A stretch of DNA of 64,000 nucleotides. It comes from Isoetes taiwanensis (taxonomy: Eukaryota; Streptophyta; Lycopodiopsida; Isoetales; Isoetaceae). Location: positions 1,698,163-1,762,162 of the forward strand of contig JAJEKV010000032.1 of NCBI GenBank assembly GCA_021234155.1, written 5' to 3'. The stretch's first letter is position 1; each line of letters begins with the position of its first letter. Below the pieces are notes generated by a model. That model searched no databases. It saw nothing but the letters and a program-made list of their open reading frames with translations, and was not told the DNA's origin. A program made the position numbers and the translations under genes. Of this stretch, positions 22,305 through 32,999 are shown in pieces.

Positions 22305-22500
22305 CACTACTACAAAAATAGGTAGAAATGGCACAAAAGTGACATTTATCCTCCGCCTTTTTACTGGGCATAAACGTCACTTTTGTGCCATTTATGACGT
22401 TTGTGCTCCCCAAATGGCACAAAAGTGACGTTTATGCCTGGTAAAAAGGCGGAGGATAAATGTCACTTTTGTGCCATTTCTACCTATTTTTGTAGTAGTG
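22305..22500. mobile_element. CACTA-type MITE, 196 bp, almost a perfect hairpin
   Basis: It begins CACTACTACAAAAATAGG and ends with the inverse. The two arms of roughly 88 bp are complementary with only one or two mismatches around a short loop near 22395-22412. A 3-bp target duplication GAA (22302-22304 and 22501-22503) agrees with CACTA (En/Spm) transposition. It splits the zf-RVT coding region of the LINE, so it is younger than the LINE. No coding capacity. Confidence 0.93.
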
Positions 22501-22769
22501 GAAGTGCATTATGCAGACATCTCCAAATAAACATTTGCATTGTGGGCTGAGAATAGGATTTCCAATTATTTCTCAGGATATTTATAAGGTGTTTATTGGG
22601 GACAAGCCATTTGACAACATGAGTCAAAGACTTGGTTGGGGCCAAAACTTTGTATCCCAGGGCCACTTTGTACTGATCCGAATTCTTTAGGTGCCAATCA
22701 GGATTCTTGGAGATTTGGCACTCATTCTGAGTGCTAGCAACAGCCATAATAGTGTCAAAGATGACCTTA

Positions 22770-23985
22770 TCAGGTTTTCTTGCCCCTAACCAAATGCTTT
22801 ATGTAGTCCCAAGTATGCCACTTGTCTCCTTCCCATAGGTGTTGGAGCTGAGTTACCCCTGCCTCCTTCCACTTTTTCCAGATTTGGGGGTGCTTAAGGG
22901 CCCAACATAGATCATTTTCTTTGGCAAAGATAGGTGACCAGAAGAGAGAGAAGCTGGCACTGTCATAACTAATATCTTTGTGTTCAAAGCCTTCTGCCAC
23001 TAAATTCCAGGCCTCAAAAATTTTTCTCATCAGAGGGGAGGTGTTGGGAGCACTCTTGAACTGATAGTAAATGGAATCAGGGATATGATGAGCGTATTTC
23101 TTCATACCAAAGGGCCTGCTGACTTGCAACCAATATCTGATGAATTTCATGGCAGGGGAATTCCAGCCATTTATTGCTTTCCACACATACTTAGCACCCA
23201 GGTCTTGACAGTGTTTTTGAAGTACTTGAAGTCCCAAACCACACTCTTTTTTACTATGAGTGATTTCCTCCCATTTGACAAAATGCATACCTTTCCAGAT
23301 GTACTCTCTTAGACATTTTTCAATGTCATTATAGGTTTCCTTGTTAGCAATAAGAGCAGAGGAGAAATAAACATGGGTACTAGCTAGGAGGACATTAGCT
23401 GTTAGGACTCGACCAGCAAAGGAGAGATTGGGAGAAAGGGAAAGAAGTTTCTTTCTGATTCTGCTCACTATAGGTCTCCAAACCTCCTTCTTAGGAAGGT
23501 TAATGGCTAAAGGGAGTCCAACGAGAGTGAGAGCTTGATTGGGAGGGTTAACTTTAATTCCCCTGGTATCAATAGAGTCTATAGGGTCCTCCCACAAGAT
23601 GCTACATTTTTTTTAAATTGAGATGAACTCCTGATACACAGGCAAAGTTTTGAATGCTATCCAGCAAATCATCAAATCTATTCTGCTTAGCTTTTAGGAG
23701 AATGAAGGTATCATCTGCATACTGCATAATTGTGAGTTGCTTATCTGATCCTGGCATTTGCAGCCCCTGGATCAGGTTTTGCTGTTGGAGCCCTTGAACA
23801 ACTCTGGTGAGCATTTCTGCTACACAGAGGAAGAGATATGGGGCCAGAGGGCATCCCTGTCTGACTCCCCTTCTTATAGGAAAGAAATTGTTGGGGGAAC
23901 CATTAATGATCAGGCTGGAGGACTCTAGGCTATTGAGAGCCATAGTCTTATCTATAAGTGACTGATGAATACCTATATGATGCAT
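22770..23985 (-). pseudogene. LINE reverse transcriptase, C-terminal half
   Basis: RRGVRQGCPLAPYLF and IMQYADDTFILLKA (YADD catalytic site) lie at 23602-23985. The thumb and connection region (SFAGRVLTANVLLAS, ECGLGLQVLQKH) lies at 22770-23597 in another frame. A frameshift at about 23600 separates them. Confidence 0.9.
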
Positions 23986-24008
23986 TGCTCTCCTTAAAAA
24001 GGGCCAGG

Positions 24009-24866
24009 TTATGGAGCTCGTTTGAAGTCTAATTTGAGCAGCATACAGCTTTGTTTGGATAGTCTATTCCAATGAATTGCCTCATTGGCAGCAATGTAGT
24101 TGTCCAAAATAAATCTTCCTGACAGAAAACCTGATTGGCAATTACTAACTGACTTATGCAGATGCATGAGGATACGGATTGAAAGAATCTTAGCAAGAAT
24201 CTTATAGGTAGTATTGGTTAGGGATATTGGGTGCCAATCATTCAGCCTGCTGGGGTTTTTGGTTTTTGGAATCAAGGTAATAAGGCTGGAATTAAAGGCA
24301 GGGTAGAGAGAGGCTGCATCCCAAGCTCCCTTAATGAAATTCATAAAGTCATCCTTCATGATTATCCAGAAGGTTAGAAAGAATTCCGGGAGGAAGTCAT
24401 CAGGCCCTGGGCTTTTACCTTTCTCCATGGTTTTCAAAGCTTGTAGGACTTCCTTTTCATTAGGATATCCATCTGAATCTTCCTCCATAGGCATGGTAGC
24501 TGGGATCTTCTTGAAAAAATTGTCCATAGCTTCTTCCTCTTGAGCACTGTGTTCTGTATCCTTGAACATATTGCTGTACTGCTCAATAAATTCTATTTTA
24601 ATGATCTGCTCATCCTCAATTCTCTCTCCATTTTCCTGCTCCAACACTGTAATAGAGTTATTGATTAATTTATTTTTATCCACTCTAAAAAAGTACTTGG
24701 AACTGCCTTGATCCATTTTGTTGTATTGGCGAATTTTGGCCCTCAAGGCCATACCTTTTGCTTCCTTCTCTTCTATAGCCTTGATGTTATTTTCTAGTAG
24801 AGTCTCCTGTTTGTGAAGATTGGCACATAAAGGATTAGACTCTAATTTTTGTCTAACCTCCTTCAT
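24009..24866 (-). pseudogene. LINE reverse transcriptase, N-terminal half
   Basis: Typical L1-clade blocks are clear: KGKSPGPDDFLPEFF, SLITLIPKTKNPSRLNDW, HPISLTNTTYKILAKIL, NCQSGFLSGRFILDN and LLKLDFKRAP, where the expected KAYD continues in another frame. A stop at 24009 ends the frame just after the first catalytic Asp block. Confidence 0.9.
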
Positions 24867-24980
24867 CTCCTTGAGAAGATTGTTCTTTTCCTCTCTACAC
24901 TTTCTCTGACTCCCAACTGCAGGTTGAGTGAGGTAAAATTGTCTGAACTCAGAAACGAAACTGGCATTACTAAGAAGGGA

Positions 24981-25741
24981 TCAATTTAGCTTAAAGGGGG
25001 AATTGGTAGGCTTGGACTTGAGCTGAAAGTCAGAAGTTTCCAGGATTTGGGAAAAATGATCTGAAAGGATATTCCCTTCATCCCCAGTGACAATACAGTT
25101 ATCAATGCTCGGAATATTGGGATTTGTAACATAGAATGTATCTAAAGTGCAATAGGTTCTCCAAGCTCCTTCCCTTTTGTTGGACCAAGTGTATTTGGCA
25201 TTGGCTGAGGGGATGTAAACTAGCCCTGTGGCTTGCAATAAGCTATCCCATTCCAATCTCTCATTCTTAGATATATTTATCCTATTGCCTAATTTCAAAT
25301 CCCATTGAGGGGTGTTATTAAGATCACCACCCAGGATGCAGTCTTTAATAGCAACTTGATCAATAATCCAGTTCTTGATCTCTTTCCAGATTGGAGCTCT
25401 CTCATTAGGCTCAGTGGGGGCATAAACATTGATTACCCCCAACAACTGTCCTTGCATATCAATAGATATGCAGTGCCATCTATTAGAAGGGCTACAATAG
25501 GAAGAAACCACCTTGAGGGTGGTCCAAAACATAGCTAAACCGCCTTTTGAACCATCAGCAACAATGTAGGCTGAGCCAGCTCCTTTATTTATCCATCCCC
25601 CCAAATTGGAAGCTTCGAACTGTGCAAGATGGTGCTCTTGAATCATAAGGAGAACTGCTTTATAAGCCCTAGCCAAGGCAATAAATCTCCTTCTCTTTAT
25701 GGGCCCTTGATTCCCCTAACATTCCAAGTAATGATCCTCAT
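24981..25741 (-). pseudogene. LINE APE-like endonuclease domain
   Basis: ORF2 would begin at the ATG at 25741 (MRIITWNVRGIKGP), where a TAA and one-base shift near 25700 break it. The frame resumes as ARAYKAVLLMIQEHHL. GVINVYAPTEPNERAP, CILGGDLNNTP, TLDTFYVTN and ILSDHFSQIL give the catalytic endonuclease motifs in order. Such enzymes nick target DNA for target-primed reverse transcription. Confidence 0.9.
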
Positions 25742-25764
25742 TTTAAGGGTTGAAAAAAAGAGAG

Positions 25765-26820
25765 CTACAGGGGAGGACTTAGCAGGATTTTATTCCTGGT
25801 ATTGGAAGCAGGCCCATTGAAGTTGGAATCTTTCAGATATACCTTCCTCTGTTTTTTGGATTTCTTATTGGGGGTGAAACCTACCATGTTCTCACATAGA
25901 TAATCTCCAAGCTTATCTAGGTCACTCGGGATATTGTCAAAGCCCTCATTATCAGACATTCCTATCTCATCATCTAAAGCTGCCCAAAATTTTGATAGGA
26001 TGGGAGTACAAATCTCTCCGGCCTCATTGGAAACACAAGAACCAGGTACTAAATTATTCAATTCACTAAAAGGCTGGTTACTTACCTGGAGGGAAGCATC
26101 TTTGTCATCCATTGAGTCTCCATTGTTCCCTGATACAGGTGCATGCAAATACTCCTCTAAGGCCTCTGCAACAAAACGTTCAACACAAGCAGCATATCTA
26201 CCATCATCTTTACATTCTATAAAAGCCTGAAGAAAGGAAATATTATCCTCAGCATGCTCTTGATTCTGCTGCAAGGGAGATTTTGGGCTAGAGGCTAAAG
26301 TGGTTTGGGAGCTGTTATAATTAGTGGTTTGAATTGGTTCAGTGGACATGGTGGCTGCAGATCGAGATACAATTTCAGAAGATTGGCCTAGAACAGACTC
26401 TGATATTCCTTGAGGATCTTCTGTGAATTTTGTTGCCATCCCATACTTGTTAAGAGAACATGAATCCCCTATTTGGACTGTTTTTGGACTGTCCTGTGTC
26501 TCTGTATCTTCTTGAGCCTCCTCTAAGTTACGAGGATTGTATCTGTTCCCAGTGTCATAATCCTCCCAGTTGACAGTTTTTCCTATTTGCACTGTTTCTA
26601 TTTCTATCCTTTCCTTATCTGTAGCCTTATCCAAATTTTGATCATCAATAACCGACTGACTGGTTACATTGAATGTTCCAACGAGTGTTCCCTTATCTTG
26701 AGAATTATGCCCTGTTTTCAGAGTGTCTAACTCTTGAGTTTTCTGGATATAGATCCTATTTGGAGGACTGCCTTTGTTGAATTTAGCAAACTGCTCTTGT
26801 TTCGCAAAAGATACAGTATG
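25765..26820 (-). pseudogene. LINE ORF1, 5'-truncated
   Basis: About 350 codons are open from the LTR junction at 26820 to the stop at 25765, only 21 bp before the ORF2 ATG. The product is Asp/Glu/Ser/Gln-rich with a basic patch near the end (PNKKSKKQRK). No CCHC knuckle or RRM is visible in the retained part; those would lie in the missing N-terminal half. The reading frame continues into the LTR, but that is fortuitous. Confidence 0.75.
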
Positions 26821-28130
26821 TGTGACGTTCCCTACAAAATATACGGCACCCGGCCGTACACTCCATAGGAAATCCCCCATCCGGTCCTCCGACCGCACGG
26901 GCCCTCCACCTATCCCGCACTCCAAGGTATCCCTAGTGTGGGAAGGGGATACGAAGGTGTCTTGCGCGCCCTTCCCCTATGGGCTCCTATAACAGCGGAA
27001 GCATAAACAACGTCAGAACTAGCAATAACAATACATCAAACTACCTCGAAGGGTAGCACATCCACATATCCATAGATACAATAGAGATAAACACATGCCG
27101 TAAAACATGAGAGCTCCTAAAGGCTCAGACTCACGAGGAGGTAAACTGACGGCTAGGCCTCAAGATAGAGCAGATCGAGTCATAACAATGGCGAGGCTGG
27201 CTTGAGACAATGGCTAGGGTTGACCACTCCATCCGCCCCTCCTGTGTATACTTTGCAGATGGGCTAGATCGGGCTCTGACATGACTCTAGCCTTCCGGAT
27301 ATGCAATCTCATGGCATCACCCATCGAGACTACTCCAAGTTACATCTCCCCGGTCCGTTGAGGCAGGAAGGGTTGCATCTCTCCTTCTCGGGATCTAGAG
27401 GTTCCACGGGCGGCTAGAGAATCGTGGCGACACATGATTCGTCCCCGACTTAACCCCCAAAATAAGAGTCAGGTCGTCACCTGCAGCTCTTGAGAGACAG
27501 GGCGACACCATTGCCCCATGAGGTGTCGGACCCATGCCCGACCCACTCGAAGTGACCGGCCATAAGCCTAGCCCACTATAGGGTCCCCAATAGCCGCGCT
27601 CAGCAGGGACCCTTTCTCCATCTCGCCCCTAGCCCCGTTATGTAGTGCTGAGTCATATCATAGCTCCCGTAGCCCGGTGGGTTCCTATGCACAGGCTGCA
27701 TAATAATAGGAACTAAAGGGTCTAAACTAGGAGCAGCACTAAGTAATGGCTGCTAGGTCTCTACCCCCCTTCCTAATACAAGCGGAGCAAACATGATCAA
27801 CCAACATCACATATCCACATACATGATAATAATGAGAATAACATCTAAACCTAATCATACACATCTAACTTACAGTTAGGGTTCATTGATTAGGGTTCAA
27901 GATCTAGAATGAGGGTTCTAAGAAGGCTTTACTAGAGACACGAAATGCTAACTCATCTGGAGTCCTAACTTCCAGATGATCTACAAAGAACTCTAACCCA
28001 AATACCTGCTCCTGAGGAACTCGCTCCTACTCCCGGCGTCTCCATGGTCTTCAAGGTGGTTGAAGTAGCTCCCACTCCTATTGACGCGCACACGCTCTGG
28101 GGGCTGCTGTGCTAGCATGCATGATGAGGT
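26821..28130 (-). repeat. Truncated LTR of the same Gypsy family, reverse orientation
   Basis: From TGTGACGTTCC at 26821 the plus strand is the diverged reverse complement of the LTR at 8465-10110: the LTR 3' end is complete, and recognisable similarity fades near 28130, leaving out about 325 bp of the LTR 5' end. Landmarks include CTTGCGCGCCCTTCCCCTAT and AACAACGTCAGAACTAGC. It is much more diverged than the pair above. It joins LINE ORF1 directly, so either the LTR inserted into the LINE or a deletion joined them. Confidence 0.85.
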
Positions 28131-28174
28131 AGCAACGTTGGAGAGAGATTCCTTCATATTCTTATCAATTTGAC

Positions 28175-28310
28175 ATCCTATCACAAATATGTAGCATTAT
28201 AACAGGGGGTTTCTTTTGTGTTTTTGTACGCTTTTTGGCATGGTTTTCATATGATTTCACGGGCGTATTCACGTGGACGTACTAAACGGTATTTCTAGAG
28301 TGCACCCATT
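28175..28310 (+). repeat. Left member of a diverged inverted repeat pair
   Basis: This stretch (AATATGTAGCATTATAACAG, TTTTCATATGATTT, GGGCGTATT, TCTAGAGTGCACCC in order) matches in reverse complement 37405-37530. The pair brackets 9 kb of gene fragments. It could be a transposon terminal repeat or simply two copies of a dispersed repeat. Confidence 0.6.
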
Positions 28311-28439
28311 TGTTAGCCATTGATTTTAAAGAAAAGGAAAAATCGTGTGGTTGTGGGGCTTTTATTGTTTTAGGTTTGTCAAATATTAGGTTTTTGGTTT
28401 TCCGAATGATATTAGGGTTCCGGATTTGGCATGTGGCAT

Positions 28440-29800
28440 ATCTGGCCGCAGGCATGGCCTGTTGGCGGTTATGGCAGATGCAGTATTTGATGGAATTAAG
28501 ATGGAAAAGGCCGCTTGAAGATGCAGTACTTGATGTTCAATCCGGCAAGGAAGATCTGGTTGCATGTTTGAAATCAAAAGGGGTTGAATTTAAATGGGCA
28601 AATTCAGGAATAATTGAGATAAATTGCGACGTAATTGTGGTCGGATCTTGATCAAGCGGAGGAGTGGTAGCAGGGGAGCTTTCAAACAAAGGATTCAAAG
28701 TGATTGTGTTAGAAAAGGGCAAATATTTTTCCTGCCAAGACCTCTCCCTTCTTGAAGGCCCTTCCATGGCCAATATGTATGAAGGAGGCGGCCTCTTAAG
28801 CACCTACTGAAAAATCTGATTTGAAATTTGTTTTAAGGCGAAGAATACTGATCGGCTATGGCGAAAATATGTAGCGGTCGAAACAATCGACCGCATGAGA
28901 AATATGGCTTGTAGATCTTTGCATCTGCGGGGGCGATTATTACGGCAAGCTGCAGAGCTGAAAAAATCCTCAAGAACCCTAATCTTGGGAGCAAATCGAT
29001 CTTCAAGAATCCTAAGCTTGGGAGCAAATCTGGTAAATTCTTTAAAGCCCAAGGTGTGATTGCATCAGTAGAAGGAAACCCACAATTGAAAATCGTAATC
29101 AATGCTAAATGAACCGTAGTGGTTTGTGGGTCTTTCCAAACTCCGGTTCTGCTGCAGAGAAGCGGCCTCAAGAACCCTAATATTGGCTGGAATCTCCATA
29201 TTCACCCAACCCAATTTGCATGGGGCTTTTTTCCAGAAGGCCAGGGGCCGGAAGGAAAATTTATGACGGGGGAATCATGGCGTATGAAGGAGGCGGCCTC
29301 TTAAGCACCTACGAAAAAAAATACGGACTGAAGTTGTTTCTGGGCGAAGAATACAGATCGGCTATGGCGAAAATCTGTAGCAGATCGAAACAATCGACCG
29401 CAGAAACATGGCTTGTAGATCTTTGCATCGCCGGGCGATTATTCGGCAAGGCTGCAGAGCTGAAAAAATCCTCAAGAACCCTAATCTTGGGAGCAAATCG
29501 ATCTTCAAGAATCCTAAGCTTGGGAGCAAATCTGGTAAATTCTTTAAAGCCCAAGGTGTGATTGCATCAGTAGAAGGAAACCCACAATTGAAAATCGTAA
29601 TCAATGCTAAATGCAAGTAGTGGTTTGTGGGTCTTTCCAAACTCGGTTAATAGCTGGCAGCAGAAGCGGCCTCAAGAACCCTAATATTGGCGGAATCTCC
29701 ATATTCACCCAACCCAATTTGCATGGGGCTTTTTTCCAGAAGGCCAGGGGCCGGAAGGAAAATTTATGACGGGGGAATCATGGCCAGGGGCCACCAGCAT
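28440..29800 (+). pseudogene. Long-chain fatty alcohol oxidase (FAO-like) pseudogene with internal tandem duplication
   Basis: Plant FAO enzymes are membrane-associated GMC oxidoreductases that oxidise long-chain alcohols to aldehydes. The N-terminal part of the FAD domain is clear: EINCDVIVVGS, then a TGA at 28649-28651 inside the glycine-rich FAD motif, then [22 protein letters not shown] and [10 protein letters not shown]. Later pieces, in shifting frames, are [72 protein letters not shown] and GPEGKF, all in FAO order. Large internal parts are missing, and the middle is present twice because of a 506-bp duplication. No intact enzyme can be made. It lies inside a possible captured-gene unit. 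Confidence 0.85.
28776..29788 (+). repeat. 506-bp tandem duplication inside the FAO-like pseudogene
   Basis: 28776-29281 and 29282-29788 are collinear copies (offset 506), each starting near TATGAAGGAGGCGGCC and ending near GGGGGAATCATGGC. They differ by small indels and substitutions. An internal 28-bp near-repeat (AAGAACCCTAATCTTGGGAG and AAGAATCCTAAGCTTGGGAG) occurs in each. Confidence 0.88.
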
Positions 29801-31235
29801 TTAGATCCGGCAGGAGATTTCTGATATTGCGCCCATGAAGCCCTTCGAGCTTGCATCTAGGCTTTCAAGCTCTGTCAGACCTGAAAAAAACGCCAGGGTA
29901 GAAACAGGTAGCTAAATCGGCCAATTTGGGTGGATTGACAACTACAAAGCTGCAAAACCCGAGCTCCATCGATAAACCATGGCTAACTAGAGCGACAAGA
30001 AATTAACACTCCGCCTAAAAAAAAAAGAGGGCTGGCCTGGAAAGAACAGGTAGAAGCTTACTGGTTGAAACAAAAGAGGCTAATCTTTTGTCTGAGAAGA
30101 TATTTGGGCAGAAAAATCCCTGCAAAGAGTTGTAGTGTGCTCTGGAGGGAAGCTGAACGAAGCTCAAGATCCTTTTCAGGCCACCACTTAAGGATATGGG
30201 ATCGGGAGATAGACATTCTGCATATCAAAGGTAGGGCACTTTATATCATTGTGGGTGCATTTTTTTTCTGTACAATTTTGTTCAAGTTAGAATGTCTGTT
30301 TGTTGTTATCAACAGAGATTGCTAAGGACTGATTGCTAAGGACTGAGCAACCAAGTGTCGTTGCACCAGGCAATCATGTCCTCAAAGATGATGCAGCAGC
30401 TATACCCAAACACACTGTTTTGGGCCTTCTTCAAGAGTGCACAAAACTCCAAGACCTGTGGAAGTCAGCAGGCAGTTGTACAGTTTGATGGTTTATAATT
30501 CATTAGATTTTGTTTCTCTTGTCTTCTAGAAACAACCATTAGGGATTGCCCAACTTTGTTATAAAACTACTGTGACATTGCCATAATGTAGTTTTTCCAG
30601 AGAAGAATTTGCAATCTTGGCAGTTCGGGGATGATTATAAATTAAATCTTGTTTTTGATCCTATTAATATTGTTATTTGTGGATGCCAATGCCGTTATGA
30701 TTGCCATTTCTTCTGTATTCATGCTCCCTCTTTGTAGAATTAAATTTGTTTTGCATATGCCATATGCTTATGAATGCTTGCTATGGCAAAACAGGCTTGC
30801 ATTGATACCAGCACATGTTACCATATGCACTAGCATATGCATGACAATGTGCAGTTTACAATAGAAGGGGGTATTTATTTTGATAGTTGATTTCCTTGAA
30901 CTAGTGGTACTGGCTTTATTTATGTTTGCGTTAGTTAGGGCCTTCGTGTTTGCGTTAGTTAGGGCCCGAAGGGCGCAAATTTTTTTTTAATATAACAATC
31001 AACACACAACTACCAGTAACATTATTAACACAAACCATTGCATTTAACACATTTTAATTAAAATCCCCCTTAAACCCCCTTTGGTTTGGGTGCATATTCA
31101 CACGGGGGGTTACTTCGGGCAGCGAGAGCCCCAAAAATATATTTACAATACATGTACAAAATTAACACCATTAAGTACATTCTCTCAAATCTTATAGTAT
31201 TTTGCAAACTTTAATATACAGTATACAAAAACTTG
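29698..31235. repeat. 1.54-kb direct duplication, copy 1
   Basis: Near-identical to 31309-32844, offset about 1610. It starts in the FAO-derived segment (TCCATATTCACCC) and includes exon-like pieces (EAYWLKQKEANL-like around 30060; EQPSVVAPGNHVLKDDAA around 30350) that I cannot assign. It ends with one arm plus central part of the hairpin element (from about 30990). Confidence 0.92.
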
Positions 31236-31308
31236 TACATGCATACCCCACAAACGAGGATCGCTATGTATGGTCCAGATCTTGGAATAAAGGGCAAATA
31301 TACCCATT

Positions 31309-32844
31309 TCCATATTCACCCAACCCAATTTGCATGGGGCTTTTTTCCAGAAGGCCAGGGGCCGGAAGGAAAATTTATGACGGGGGAATCATGGCCAGGG
31401 GCCACCAGCATTTAGATCCGGCAGGAGATTTCTGATATTGCGCCCATGAAGCCCTTCGAGCTTGCATCTAGGCTTTCAAGCTCTGTCAGACCTGAAAAAA
31501 ACGCCAGGGTAGAAACAGGTAGCTAAATCGGCCACAGCTGGGTGGATTGACAACTACAAGCTGCAAAACCCGAGCTCCATCTGATAAACCATGGCTAACT
31601 AGAGCGACAAGAAATGAACACTCCGCCAAAAAAGAGGGCTGGCCGGAAAGAACAGGTAGAAGCTTATTGGTTGAAACAAAAAGAGGCTAATCTTTTTGTC
31701 CGAGAAGATATTTGGGCGTAAAAATCCCCGCAAAGAGTTGTAGTGTGCTCTGGAGGGAAGCTGAACGAAGCTCAAGATCCTTTTCAGGCCACCACTTAAG
31801 GATATGGGATCGGGAGATAGACATTCTGCATATCAAAGGTAGGGCACTTTATATCATTGTGGGTGCATTTTTTTTCTGTACAATTTTGTTCAAGTTAGAA
31901 TGTCTGTTTGTTGTTATCAACAGAGATTGCTAAGGACTGATTGCTAAGGACTGAGCAACCAAGTGTCGTTGCACCAGGCAATCATGTCCTCAAAGATGAT
32001 GCAGCAGCTATACCCAAACACACTGTTTTGGGCCTTCTTCAAGAGTGCACAAAACTCCAAGACCTGTGGAAGTCAGCAGGCAGTTGTACAGTTTGATGGT
32101 TTATAATTCATTAGATTTTGTTTCTCTTGTCTTCTAGAAACAACCATTAGGGATTGCCCAACTTTGTTATAAAACTCTTTTGTGACATTGCCATAATGTA
32201 GTTTTTCGGAGAAGAATTTGCAATCTTGGCGGTTCGGGGATGATTATAAATTAAATCTTGTTTTTGATCCTATTAATATTGTTATTTGTGGATGCCAATG
32301 CCGTTATGATTGCCATTTCTTCTGTATTCATGCTCCCTCTTTGTAGAATTAAATTTGTTTTGCATATGCCATATGCTTATGAATGCTTGCTATGGCAAAA
32401 CAGGCTTGCATTGATACCAGCACATGTTACCATATGCACTAGCATATGCATGACAATGTGCAGTTTACAATAGAAGGGGGTATTTATTTTGATAGTTGAT
32501 TTCCTTGAACTAGTGGTACTGGCTTTATTTATGTTTGCGTTAGTTAGGGCCTTCGTGTTTGCGTTAGTTAGGGCCCGAAGGGCCCAAATTTTTTTTTAAT
32601 ATAACAATCAACACACAACTACCAGTAACATTATTAACACTAACCATTGCATTTAACACATTTTAATTAAAATCCCCCTTAAACCCCCTTTGGTTTGGGT
32701 GCATATTCACACGGGGGGTTACTTCGGGCAGCAAGAGCCCCAAAAATATATTTACAATACATGTACAAAATTAACATCTTTAAGTACATTCTCTCAAATC
32801 TTATAGTATTTTGCAAACTTTAATATACAGTATACAAAAACTTG
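31309..32844. repeat. 1.54-kb direct duplication, copy 2
   Basis: Second copy. It differs from copy 1 by a few substitutions and small indels and ends in the loop of a complete hairpin element (32600-32973). The junction sequence 31236-31308 resembles the loop of the other hairpin element at 34944-35405. Confidence 0.92.
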
Positions 32845-32973
32845 CCCGAAGTAACCCCCCGTGTGAATATGCACCCAAACCAAAGGGGGTTTAAGGGGGA
32901 TTTTAATTAAAATGTGTTAAATGCAATGGTTTGTGTTAATAATGTTACTGGTAGTTGTGTGTTGATTGTTATA
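32600..32973. mobile_element. Long-hairpin element with 131-bp arms
   Basis: 32600-32730 and 32843-32973 are reverse complements of each other, from TATAACAATCAACACACAAC to ACTTCGGGCA, around a 112-bp AT-rich loop. There is no coding capacity. The flanking GGGCCCGAAGGGC lies just outside the left arm. It is a non-autonomous foldback or MITE-like element; superfamily not assigned. Confidence 0.85.
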
Positions 32974-32999
32974 CGTTTATGCAGTTTCTCATTTCATCT

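Larger units (their letters stand above)
21179..26820 (-). mobile_element. L1-type LINE, 5' part lost, many frameshifts
   Basis: The element reads right to left: ORF1 (from 26820), then ORF2 with an APE-like endonuclease, reverse transcriptase and a C-terminal zf-RVT zinc finger. It ends in a long T run at 21179-21205, the complement of a poly(A) tail. At 26821 the element stops abruptly at a truncated Gypsy LTR, so its 5' end is missing and no target duplication can be seen. Stops and frameshifts at about 25700, 24009, 23600 and 22760 make it inactive. A CACTA MITE has inserted at 22305-22500. Confidence 0.9.

Noticed and set aside
22305-22500. Transcription terminator or microRNA gene from the strong hairpin
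   Set aside because: CACTA ends and an exact 3-bp target duplication identify it as a MITE.
25765-26925. A 386-codon host protein gene
   Set aside because: The first 35 codons are LTR sequence, and the rest lies directly upstream of a LINE endonuclease in ORF1 position.
31236-31308. Promoter or separate small gene between the two 1.54-kb copies
   Set aside because: The sequence matches the loop of the hairpin element at 34944-35405.
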